NCBI GenBank assembly: GCA_031841125.1
Contig: CM063114.1
Span: forward strand, 47,699,574 to 47,763,573
DNA: 64,000 nucleotides
Origin: Acanthococcus lagerstroemiae
Lineage: Eukaryota; Arthropoda; Insecta; Hemiptera; Eriococcidae
Reading direction: 5' to 3'
The first letter of the stretch is position 1; each line of letters opens with the position of its first letter. Position numbers and translations under genes: made by a program. The notes under the pieces were generated by a model. It saw nothing but the letters and a program-made list of their open reading frames with translations. It ran no database searches and was not told where the DNA came from. Positions 11,544-21,590 of the stretch are shown piece after piece.

Positions 11544-11861
11544 TCAAAGAGCCTCAGTCCCTTTTCTTATTTTCTCTGAGACGTGATCCCTCCAGGAGAG
11601 TTTTTCATCAAGATATACTCGTAAGTACTTCACCTTTCCTGTGAGGACTGACGTTCTTCTCTTGTATTGCACTTTGATCAACTCTTTGCCCTTCCTTTTG
11701 TGGTTGAAAAGAGTGATCTCGATTTTGTCCGGGTTTATCGATAACCCCTTTTTCGCACACCATTTTTCCACACATCGGAGTGCCCACTGCGTTATCTCCG
11801 CGATGGTTTCAGGAAATTTGCCGGTTACCACCACAGCCAAATCGTCAGCCTAGCCCTAGCT
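11544..11861 (-). pseudogene. LINE reverse transcriptase, palm and thumb
   Basis: The catalytic aspartates are present as ADDLAVVVTG. The codon before them, where Tyr or Phe of the (F/Y)ADD box belongs, is TAG (11,850-11,852), and a second TAG lies two codons further upstream. Downstream come the thumb signatures WCAKKGLSINPDKIEI, LFNHKRKGKE and VKYLRVYLDEKLSWRDHV, typical of non-LTR RTs. It follows the 12,044-12,760 piece in the same element after a degenerate segment. Confidence 0.85.
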
Positions 11862-12043
11862 CATCCAGCAAACTATCCACCACTAGGCTCAACAGTAGGG
11901 GAGAGAGTTATTCCCCCTGTAGACAGCCACTGATGATCGTTGCATGAATTTGTTCTTGTTGGTATGTTATCGGGATCTCACTGATTTTTAGCATAGATAC
12001 AATCCAGTGCTTTCCTTTACTTCCCTTTCCCTCAGGGCTGTTT

Positions 12044-12760
12044 CTATTGTTTCATGAGAGGTCGCGTCAAACGCTCCCTGAATATCCATGAATGTTGCCA
12101 GGACATAAAATCTGCGCCAGTCATCCCCCTCTCAAGTGCCGTAACAAGCGAGTGCAGTGATGACTCTACTGATCTACCTGCCCTGTGTGCGTGCTGGTTC
12201 TCATGTAGTGGGAACCTTTTCAGGGTAACCTCTCTTTGGTGCCTGTCTGTCAGCCTTTCCAAAGTTTTTAGCATGAATGATGAGAGACTTATCGGCCTGT
12301 ACGATTTGGCCTTACAGGGGGTCTGAGCCTGGTTTCGGCAAAAACACACTCTCAGACCATTCCACGATTTCGGAATGTGCCCCAGGGCTAATGATGCTCT
12401 GAGGACGCTGATGAACGGTCCCATTATGGTCTTTAGTCTTGTCTTTTGGCAGACTGGAGAGATCCATCTGAGCCCGGTGCTTTGTACTGCGAGAATGTGT
12501 TCACCGCCCAACACACCCTGTCTGGTGTAACCACCTCCTTCGCCATTTCTCTCCGTAGCACTTTGCATACGGTTGGCTCCCGGTTCCGGCTGTGTGTTTT
12601 TTATGATCTTTGCTCTCGGAATGTGCGCGTCAATGGGGTGCTGTATTGCCTCTCTCGGGGTGGTAGGAAAACCACCTGTTGATAGTTCGAGCGGCCCCTC
12701 TTCCACACTGCTTTCCTTACTGAGAAGTTTTGACATTTTTATGTCTCTACTTTGGCACAC
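12044..12760 (-). pseudogene. LINE reverse transcriptase, N-terminal part
   Basis: This is a 238-codon open stretch. The recognisable region is the RT fingers: SYRPISLSSFMLKTLERL, then HRAGRSVESSLHSLV, the hallmarks of non-LTR reverse transcriptase motifs 1-2, preceded by an 'isPVCQKTRL..I' pre-RT segment. The normal continuation towards motif 3 is lost to frameshift near the low-coordinate end. No endonuclease precedes it. The methionine at the start is a chance codon, not an initiation site. Confidence 0.85.
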
Positions 12761-12879
12761 AACGGAAAAAAGCGTTACTTTTTAGCGTGACGAAAAATAG
12801 CGACGCGAAAATCGCGCTGGCCAGGCTGGCTGGCTGGGTAGGCTGGCTCATTTTTGACACCTACTGACTGAACTGTTTC

Positions 12880-13460
12880 CTTTGTGTCTTATAGGGAATA
12901 TATAGACAAGTTTTATGTTTGTCTTTTTGTCTTATCAGTAGGAAATGAGCCTGCTGTAATATCAGTGAGGAAGGAGGAGGTGGTTGTCAGATTTATATCG
13001 GGTAGACTTTACATGCCTATCGTATATCTTTCTCTGTCATTATGTCTTTTCTCAGCCAAAGAGTGACGGTCGCAGGTCTGTCTTCAGGTCTTCAGTAATG
13101 AAGTAGAAGCTGACTGATCTGGCCGTGCAATTCTTCTGATTTTTTGTTTATGTTTTGTCGACGCGTCTCGTATCTGTCATTATGTCTTATCAGTAATAAA
13201 GGAGATGGTAGCTTGTCAATTTTTAAAATTTTTTTTTGTCCTATCAAAAATATGTATTATAGACAAGTTTCATTTCTGTTTTTATGGTTAGGAAAAGAGA
13301 TTGCCTTAATACCTTGTCAGCAGGGAAGGAGAACGTAACTGTTAGTGATATTTATATCGGATACAGTGTAGGTCTCATGCCTATCTTATATCATTCACTA
13401 TGTCGTTATGTCTTATCAGCCATAGGCTGACAGTGTTATGTCTGTCTTTGACTGGCTGGC
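12880..13460 (+). repeat. degenerate minisatellite, inverted relative to 2.9-5.1 kb
   Basis: GTCTTATCAGTA, GACAAGTTTCATTTCTGTTT, AGGGAAGGAGAACGTAACTG and TTATATCGG..CATGCCTATC each occur at least twice with spacing near 360 bp. Their reverse complements occur in the array at 2,890-3,199 and 4,725-5,115. It is flanked by GGCT/TGACT short repeats at 12,820-12,850 and 13,450-13,495. It lies immediately upstream (5' side) of the truncated LINE. Confidence 0.5.
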
Positions 13461-13548
13461 TGACTCTAACTGACTCTGACTGTCTGACTGAGCGAAATGT
13501 AAATTATATATGTAAATCTAGGCTCAGGCGCGAGGCGCTTCCGAGAGT

Positions 13549-13670
13549 ATTACGTTCCTTGTATTAGCCTTCGAGTACTACGCTCCGCTAGTGCATCAGT
13601 TTGCAGACGCGTCTGCAGACTGATGCACCAGCGGAGCGTAGTACTCGATGGCTAGTACAAGGAACGTAAT
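13549..13670. repeat. 122-bp near-perfect palindrome (fold-back MITE)
   Basis: Two 61-bp arms meet at GCAGACGCGTCTGC. By eye only four positions differ between the arms. The outer ends are ATTACGTTCCTTGTA and its complement. It has almost no spacer, so a transcript would form a single long hairpin. No clear target duplication was seen. Confidence 0.85.
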
Positions 13671-15845
13671 GTTTTCCTTGATCTGTCTTATTGAATTTTC
13701 TACAACTCCTTCTGCTTTTTTCTGATCTTGTTCCTTTGATTTGAAGACGTGCCGTCTCAGCTATCTTTCCTATAGATTCTCAGAAACGTTTCCACCCCGT
13801 TAATTATGATTGCTTTTATCATCATTTTCAAACTCGAAAACTAAATAGGTAAGAGCGAGACTAAAGAGTATTTTTGAATAGTATGGAGAATCATTTTCCG
13901 TAAAAAAATCATTGATAACATCGGTGTACTTAGTCTGGTGTATAACCAGGCGAGGTTTTATCGTCCACTCCCGGAACATCCTGTAGATACAAGAGGACGG
14001 GAAGATGGCATTGCGCTTAAAATGAGGTTCTTGGAGGATACTATAATACAGAATTTTTTTCGTCCAGATCAGGGCAGTGTGCATACCTGTGGACTGTACA
14101 CAATCGATGGGCAATAAACAGTTATATGGGAATACGCACACTGTACGAGAAATAGTGACGTGAGGATCACCAGTCTCGATGGATTACAAGCTGTACTAAG
14201 GGGCACTGGATATTTTATGATGCATTCCTGCGCATAGGCTCTTCTTACGCAATAAGAACTGTAGATATACAAACGATAAGATAATGGCAGTGTATCCAGT
14301 TCTCTCGTAATTTTATTCAGATTTTCCGGAAACAATTAACACTTTGTACTATTCGCACGGTGAACGACGATCCTCACTCAGGCCACTGACACTGAGCAAC
14401 TGAAATTTTCTCTGGCCCCGGCCCGCCCATTTCACATATCACATTCCGAGCTACATTTTCCTGCTGAAGGTTTCTCATCAGATCTCGGAATGAAGAATAC
14501 TCGTAAACAAAAGAAACAGAAAGACAGAACATGCAATTACATTATCATCTACTTCTGCGATATTTACACGAACTACCTGCGCGCCATCGCGACAAAATTT
14601 TTTAACAAACGGGTATTCTCGAATATTCTCTCTTTCAGGCAAAGCCCGTCATTCCCTTTCGATTGTTTTCAACACTGCCGAAGCCATTCACGTACTTTTT
14701 TTCTTCATTTCTCCGAGTGTATACAAAAAACGTGAACTTTTTTTCTTACCAGCGACGAAAAGCTAACACACTCCGTCAAATATCGAGCACAATACTCGCT
14801 GTCAATCCAGACGCGACTCAATTGATTGAGACGTTTTCATGTTCACGGGGTGTCACATACGTATTATACTTCATTAAAGCTACGATTACGTCTCGCATTT
14901 ACATTATATATCCACGCACACGCATAGAAGGAAAGGGTTTCAAATCTGACGTGACAGTAAAATATAAATACTTTTTTATCCTTTTAAAAAAGACGGATGT
15001 TTTTTCTCTCTTTTTCTCTCTTTTCAAATCATTCACATCATCCAGTTTGTGAAGTCGATAAATACCAAAGTATATAAAGCGTGCTCTTTCCAGAACACAG
15101 AAAGTGCATACTTCTAAGTTGTTCAAGAAGCACAGAAAACTCTCAACAGATCTCAATTTTGATATTTTTTCCAGCTCTGATTTTTGGATAAATGATAGCC
15201 TCAACCTTCGATCTAGAAATTTCATTTTCAGAACTGAGCTATTCGCGAAAATACAGGTTGAGAACCCTCCCCTCCAAAAACTGTGCTCACGACCGAATTG
15301 GACCACGCAGCGAATGGACTTACTGAATTCTGGAAATTAACTTATTCACTAGCAAATATTGTGATAACACGAAGGAACATAATTCATTTGCAATTCGACC
15401 AAGAGATACAAAATCTGAGGGTTCTATCACTCAAGGAAAAAAAAGAAGTTAAAGCACCCCTTGTATGTTCTTGGGTCGGCGAGCAAAGAGGAACCAAAAC
15501 CATTCAGGCTCATCATGTAATTCTGTATGAGAAATTCCCCTTTCAAACTGGAGGTGGTTGAGCGACTTCGAAACTTGGAGTTTGGTCCCTGTTGGAATAC
15601 TCGCCCTCGTCCGCAGACTCCATTGCAAGATAAATTTTAATTAATTCGATCCAGGTTTGGGCGGACTCCGCAAAAAGAGCAGTTGCGTTCCACTGCAGCT
15701 CCGATTCTAAAGGTTGAAACGGCACTCCACTCTGACTCTGGATACAAAAGATGAGCGTCACACCACTGCAAATCTGGTTGCTGGGATTGGGGTAACTTCG
15801 AATTTGTGAGGGAACTCCGGGAATTGCCAGTTTTATACATTAGAA
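13671..15845. other. intergenic; no gene recognised
   Basis: ORFs of up to 135 codons (14,899-15,306 minus; 14,663-15,052 plus) overlap on opposite strands and show no domain. The DNA looks single-copy within this window. There is nothing else to report. Confidence 0.3.
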
Positions 15846-16057
15846 CTGGAATAGTCTGATTGGCCGAGTGGATATAGTGCGCTAGTCTCGGAATCCGGAA
15901 GTCCCGGGTTCGAGCCCACGTAGCAACTCGCTACATTTCCACCTAGGCCGGTTTTTTGGCTAGCCGAAAAGAGCGCTAAGACAGCCCTAACAGCCTTCCC
16001 GACGTCTTTGAAATAATACTTGAAAGGGCGGATTCCAGGGCTCGGGTTGAGAGGAAA
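15846..16057 (+). mobile_element. tRNA-derived SINE, family B, short copy
   Basis: Box A TGGCCGAGTGG (15,861-15,871) and box B GGGTTCGAGCC (15,906-15,916) have near-tRNA spacing. A domain at 15,940-16,057 (CCTAGGCCGGTTTT through GCTAAGACAGCCCTAA to TCCAGGGCTCGGGTTGAGAG) is shared with the copy at 50,088-50,517. A possible 7-bp duplication ATTAGAA flanks it (15,839-15,845 and 16,058-16,064). The acceptor stem does not form, so it is not a tRNA gene. Confidence 0.8.
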
Positions 16058-16064
16058 ATTAGAA

Positions 16065-17116
16065 AAGAGATCGTTTTCATCACATGTCAGTGTAGCTACA
16101 AGTCTCAGCTTTTATATGACACCCTATTTAACGAAGAATTAACGTATTTAACTTGTGTACTCCAGTTTTGGCAATGTCCGGAGCTACATTAGTTTATGAT
16201 ACCTTATTCGATCCTTCAAGTGAAACGAGCGAAAAATCTCTGAATTTGTAACAAATTTGAACGATAAAAATCAAGGCTCTCCATAGCTATACGACCCTGG
16301 CCATTGTCTACATCTTGTTGAAGTGTCACAATAGTCAAAAATTATATAGCAAGAACTCATTTTGTAGTCACTTTTTTCTAAATTTGGTCATTTTTGGGTC
16401 ACTTTCTAAATTTAGTCATTTCTTGGTTCACTTTCTAAATTTTTAAACCTTTTTTTTCACATTTTGAACAGAAAATGTATCACCTCACTCTAGAAATCAC
16501 ATATTCAGGGTGTCTTAACAAAATGAAAATTCAAAAATACAGGACTTTTATAGGACCTTTTATATAAATTTGATAACAACATTCGCAGCCGTGCAAGAAA
16601 ATTTTCCTAGTTTTCATAAACATGAAAAATAACTGTTATTTTAGCAACAATTTTTATTTCAAAAATGTACATTCAAGACGTACAGTTCCACGTTTCATTA
16701 TCTCTTCTCTTCTCATCTCATCTCGTTTTTTCTTTCCTTTTCCGCGAGCTGATATTCTTATTTTTCTAGGGCCAAAACTGAAAATAGAGTACTTTTATAG
16801 GGTTATAATACCTCTTTTCATAATAGAGTATTTTATAGGATTTATAGGACTGTTAGAAAACTTGATATTTAATATTTGATATCGGTACCAAAAATTCTGA
16901 ATTAATTCTTGATTCTCATCAATCACACAGTAACTGTCCCAACTTTCAACTGTCGAACTGATTGAAAACAAAATTTAGGGACGTGACGACTGCAGCATTC
17001 GGTATCCTCGACTTTTGCTTCCCCGCTGATGCCAAAATTCTGAACTAGGAGTGGAGTCAGAGTCAAAAGGCTAATAAACACAAATTTGTCGACTTGTAAT
17101 ACTCAAGCATTTGATA
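16065..17116. other. intergenic; short tandem repeat at about 16,365-16,445
   Basis: Three imperfect copies of a roughly 28-bp unit (GTCACTTTCTAAATTTAGTCAT) lie at 16,365-16,445. Nothing else was recognised. Confidence 0.4.
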
Positions 17117-18115
17117 TACAGGGTGTCTCAAAGTACATGAGAGCCTTAGTGTTGGAAGAACGCAAAAATCATCGTTCCCGTTCGTTCTTCTCTAACTGCA
17201 TGGTTCTCATTCATGTTCTTTGTTCTCCTTACCTTAAAATTAACAACGTTCCCGTTTCCATATTGTTCCCGTTCCCGTTCTCGTTCTCGATCCCACCATG
17301 ATCTCATTCTCATGCCGTTTTTATTTTCGTTCTCGTTCGGCCTTCCGACCTCCGAGTACTGCAGGTTGATTTTTTCATTAAAAAAAATTATAAGTGGTGG
17401 TTTGAGGGTTTTAGAATTTTACTTTTGCGCCAGCTGTAAAAGTGTTGGAAGAACGCAAAAATCATCTCGTTCTCGTTCGATCTTCTCTAACTGTCTGGTT
17501 TTCGTTCATGCTCCTCGTTCTCCTTATTCTATACTATCCAACGTTCCCATTCTCGTTCTTGTTCCCCACCTGGTCCTGTTCCCGTTCTCGTTCTCAATCA
17601 CATCATGTTCTTAGTGTCGTTCTGAGAACAAGAACCGAGAACGTGCTCTTTTTCTTCTCGTTCTTGTTCGTTCTTCCAGTATTGCCTTCAACCTGGTGGG
17701 TAGGCAACTGATCTTGACCCTGCATAGATACGTTAGCCTGCTCGTATGAAGGGACAAAGATGTGAACATTTGAAGAAATTATGTACAGCGTTAGTAAGAA
17801 GTTTTCTTCCGTACTGCTAAGAGGTACACTTGTGGAACTCCTTCGTCATAATAAAAGACAAACATGTCTACTTCTGAAAAGAAAACGGCCACAATTGGAT
17901 CAACAGGATGTTCGCCGAATTGATTTTGAATAAAAGTGTTTACCAACCTGACACATTTTTTCGCAATTTTGCATAGAAATTGTCCTCTGGACACAAAGAT
18001 TTTTTTGCGGTAAATTATTCTTCATGCTCTTCAGAAATACTCTTTAGCCTTACTCTTGTCCTATTCCAATTTTTTAGTTTGAAAATGAAGATATGTAAAA
18101 TCAATCATAATTAAC
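17117..18115 (+). mobile_element. ACAGGGTGTCTC element, subfamily 2, split by a later insertion
   Basis: TA then TACAGGGTGTCTCAAAGTACA begins the element. It is interrupted at about 17,139 and resumes at about 17,690 with CCTTCAACCTGGTGGGTAGG. It then follows the 9,769 and 39,819 copies through CAACAGGATGTTC and AATACTCTTTAGCCTTACTC. No transposase is present. Confidence 0.6.
17139..17692 (+). mobile_element. GTTCTC/GTTCCC-array element, half-length copy
   Basis: The ends AGTGTTGGAAGAACG and CGTTCTTCCAGTATT are imperfect inverted repeats. The interior is two homologous units (17,152-17,345 and 17,440-17,690), joined by a linker of about 90 bp containing GAGTACTGCAGGTTGATTTT. The units are rich in GTTCTC, GTTCCC and CGTTCTTGTTC hexamer variants. 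It splits the host element at GCCTT, repeated imperfectly on both sides. Related units make up 19,938-21,582. Arg-Ser-rich ORFs across it are by-products of the hexamer. Confidence 0.65.
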
Positions 18116-19929
18116 GGTTCGTTAAAAGAAGTATTAAAGGCATAATATTTTTTATTGCAAGTTCTGTAGTATTACCAATTTTTTTAAAATACCTATACTA
18201 TACAAAGTTTTTATCCTCCTGATATCACTTATAATGAGCTTCTGGTTGGGTTTGAGATTTTGAGCATGGGAAATAGAAGAAACTTGGCAAAACTAATATT
18301 TCTAAGGGATCTTCTCATCAATAAAATATTCTATGCCACGATTTTGGCAGGTATTCGGTTTAGGGTTCTTTCCTTTAATGGAAGAAATTCAAAATTATTT
18401 GATACAAGGAGAATTTCATGATCAGTGATACAAAAAACCCTTGCCCTGTATAATAATGTCAGTTGTAGTGACCTTACGATTGACCATTTTTACATGTCTA
18501 GAAGCCAGTACATCGGCTCTGTTAGCAGGGTACTGCAGCAGATGTAGGATGGAGGTCCGTTTCCCTTGTGGTGCTCCCATGCGCATTTAAGGTCATCTGG
18601 TGTACTCGTACACCCCTTGGCTATTAAACCCCTCAGTTTCTAGGCCCCTCAGTGATGACCTTGGTCTCCTTCCGCAGCCGATTCCATACGCCTGTTCCGG
18701 TGCCAACCTCTCCGCCTCTATAGTCTAGTTTTAGCTTTCGTTTTTGGTTTTTATTTTTAATTTTAGAGTCGCCTACAAGTAGCCGAACCTATTGCAATCG
18801 CTTTTTCTTCTTTGAACTTTTTAGTCAGAATGATCTGAGTTACAAATCAGTTCATGCGTGGTTTTCGGTTGTGTTCATTGGTCCGTGTCACAGTTCAGTG
18901 CAAATATACGGCCCTAGCATTACTTCTCGAAAAACCAAATAAGTGGTTGAAATTTCCATGGAAATTTATTTTTCTTCCAACCATATGCTCATTGATCTTG
19001 ATCTTAACTGGCGTGTTGTTGCTGCGTGACTGCAGTTTGCAGTCATGTTATTCATAGCAATTTCCATGGAAATTATTTTTGTTCGGGTATGATGAGGTCA
19101 AATTATTTATTTTATTTTTTTTCCCCGTATTTTCTCTTCTTCTTCGCTGTGATTTGTGTATCCTATACGTTTCACTACCGATACTAGCAATGAAATGAGC
19201 TAAGGAAGACCAAGTTTTTACTGGTGATATAACCGATTGATATCAGATCTATAATTACGTACTAATTTGCATATAAAAATATATAAGTTCAGCCCTCATT
19301 AAGCCGACAATTCACAATTTCAAGTACAAACTTCGAAAAACATAGTTCCCAGTACAACCATTCCTCTCGGTATAAAGCCGGTGGACTGTGATTTCACGTA
19401 AGACCCTGCTCAACTCCGAGGTTATTGTTTCCTCGACAATGCGAGCGGCTTACATATCACCTGGGAAACTTGTAGCCTGGCCTACCTACGTGGTGAAATG
19501 AATAAGCATTGCTAGTCCACGCTGGATTTTGAATACGATTTTGATATCTGCCAGCTCTATAACGGTGTATTGGACGTTGGTCCGGCCGAGAGCAAGTAGC
19601 TGTCGGCCTCCCGATTACCATTATGTTCAACCATCTCGACTATGGGCAGATCTATCCAGTATCCACAATACATCTATGTTCTAACGCATATCGAGAAATT
19701 ATTTCCACTTCAAAAACGTCACCATGTAATTCGCACATGAAATAAGTATCAAAAATGTGCGACTGCATGTACTGTGATACACAAAAGCCACCGTTCCGTT
19801 GGATACCGATCTCCCAGCTCGAGACTTTTAATTCGAAAAATAAGCCCTTCATCTTGACATGCTACAGAACAACACTGATCTACGCTCTTCATTTCATCTT
19901 CATCTAAATCATCATTCATGCCCCTCTCT
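18116..19929. other. intergenic; one block shared with 43.7 kb
   Basis: About 45 bp at 18,766-18,811 recurs inverted at about 43,722-43,768 (core ATTGCAATAGG and TCGGCTACT on the minus strand). This implies an unclassified interspersed repeat that may extend to 18,470. The rest has no recognisable gene or repeat. Confidence 0.35.
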
Positions 19930-19937
19930 CCCGGAGG

Positions 19938-21582
19938 CAGTGTTGGAATAACGAACGAGAACAAGAACATGATGGAATCGAGAACAAGAACAGGGAACGG
20001 GAGCAGGATCTGGTTGGGAACAAGAACAAGAACGGGAACATTGGTAATTAGTATGGGTAAGAAGAATGAGGAGCCTGAAATGAAACCATGCAGTTAGAGA
20101 AGAACGAACAGGAACGAGATGATTTTTGCATTCTTCCAACACCTTTGCAGCTGGCACAAACGTAAAATTCTGAAAGCCTAAACTATCAATTATAAATGTT
20201 TTAAATGAAAAAAATCAATCTGCAGTACTTGGATGTTGGAAGAACGAACAAGAACGAAAAGAAAAGCGGACGAGAATAAGAATGAGAACATACAAGAACG
20301 GGAAATGGGAACGGGAACGAGAATGAGAACGGGAACATTGGTAATTTTAAGGTAAGGAGAACAAAGAGCATGAATGAGAAACATGCAGTTAGAGAAGAAT
20401 GAAGAGGAACGATGATTTTTGCGTTTCTTGTAAGTTGTTACATTTTTAATGTGCAGTCAACGCATGATAATTCAAAGCTCAATAATTCGAAAATCTTGAT
20501 AATTCGTATTAAACCACCGGTCCCTTGAGAAAATCCCTATAATTCGAACAAAATCAATGCATTTTGGTCCCCCTGATAATTCGAATTAATTTTTCTCGAA
20601 AAACACTTGAGAATACGTTCAGCAACCGCTCATCAGCACTGTAATTTGTACGTTGGTGGTTGATCTACCCTCTTGCCGGCAGTTAGGCAGTCAGGTGTGC
20701 ATGAAAGCTTGTTTCTTTGCGCAATGAGCATGAATTGGTATAGTAGGTGGGTTTTTGTACTAATATGTACACATTTTCTCCCTCAGTATGTATGTATTTT
20801 TTTTTCCCTAACTGTACGTTATACTGTTCCATATTAAATTCCGAAACATGTGTAAAAAAATTTTTCCTCGTTCCCCTGCGAACTTTCAATAATTCAAAAA
20901 TCGCGATAATTCGTATAATTCCTTTGGTTCCTTGAGTTTCGAACTATCAAGCGTCGACTGTATTACCCATTGCATATTAAGAAAATGAAAAAAATAACTT
21001 TTGAATTGAAAGAACGCAAAAATCATCATTCCCGTTTGTTCTTCTCTAACTGCATGGTTCTCATTTATGCTACCTTAAAATTACCAACTTTCCCATTCTC
21101 ATTCTCGTTCCCGTTTCCATATTGTTCCTGTTCTCATTGCCGTTCTTTTCCCACCTCAGTCCCATTCCCATTTCCCGTTCTTGTTCTCATTTTCATCATG
21201 TTCTCATTCTCATCCATTTTTCTTTTTGTTCTCATTCGTTCTTTCAACATCTAAGTACTGCAGGTTGATTGTTTCATTAAAATTTTTTATAATTGGTTGG
21301 TTTAGGCTTTCAGAATTTTACTTTTGCGCCAGCTGCAAAAGTGTTGGGAAAACGTAAAATCATCGCGTTCCCGTTCACGTTTGTTCTTCTCTAACTGCAT
21401 GGTTTTCATTCATGCTCCTTGTTCTCCTTACCCTATTATTACCAACGTTCTCGTTCCCAACCGGGTCCTGTTCCCGTTCTCGTTCTCAATCCCATCATAT
21501 TCTTGTTCTCGTTCTTGTTCTGAGAACGAGAACTGAGAACATGCCGTTTTTATTCTCATTCTCGTTCGTTCTTCTAACACTG
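19938..21582. mobile_element. hAT-like palindromic composite element with GAGAAC/GGGAAC arrays
   Basis: The ends CAGTGTTGGAATAACGAACG and CGTTCGTTCTTCTAACACTG are inverted copies. The flanks CCCGGAGG (19,930-19,937) and CCCGGAGA (21,583-21,590) are an 8-bp duplication with one mismatch, the hAT signature. Its structure is unit-linker-unit on the minus strand (19,938-20,430), a pogo-like insert, then unit-linker-unit on the plus strand (21,008-21,582). The whole element is therefore a large palindrome of array units. No transposase is present. Confidence 0.75.
20453..20962. mobile_element. pogo/Tigger-like MITE inside the palindromic hAT-like element
   Basis: The left end CAGTCAACGCATGATAATTC and the right end ATCAAGCGTCGACTG are inverted repeats that continue inward through AATAATTCGAAAATC-type blocks. 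TA follows the right end and TG precedes the left. The CAGTCGACGC..GATAATTCG pattern resembles pogo/Tigger termini (recalled, not searched). No coding sequence is present. Confidence 0.6.
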
Positions 21583-21590
21583 CCCGGAGA

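Larger units (their letters stand above)
10412..12760 (-). mobile_element. 5'-truncated LINE (non-LTR retrotransposon), RT + RNase H + CCHC
   Basis: Reading on the minus strand, it runs from a pre-RT segment through reverse transcriptase, a C-terminal connection, an RNase H domain and a CCHC finger, and ends in a short GAAT-type tail near 10,400-10,412. This order is known from RNase H-bearing LINE clades such as I and LOA; I cannot assign the clade. ORF1 and the endonuclease are missing, so the copy is 5'-truncated. Several stops and frameshifts make it inactive. A second copy of its 3' tail lies at 23,458-23,690. Confidence 0.85.

Noticed and set aside
17213..17614. Arg-Ser-rich ORFs (also 21,324-21,536) resembling SR proteins
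   Set aside because: The RS dipeptides are read out of GTTCTC/GTTCCC hexamer arrays inside MITE units. The same arrays in other frames give Phe/Pro/Leu-rich peptides.
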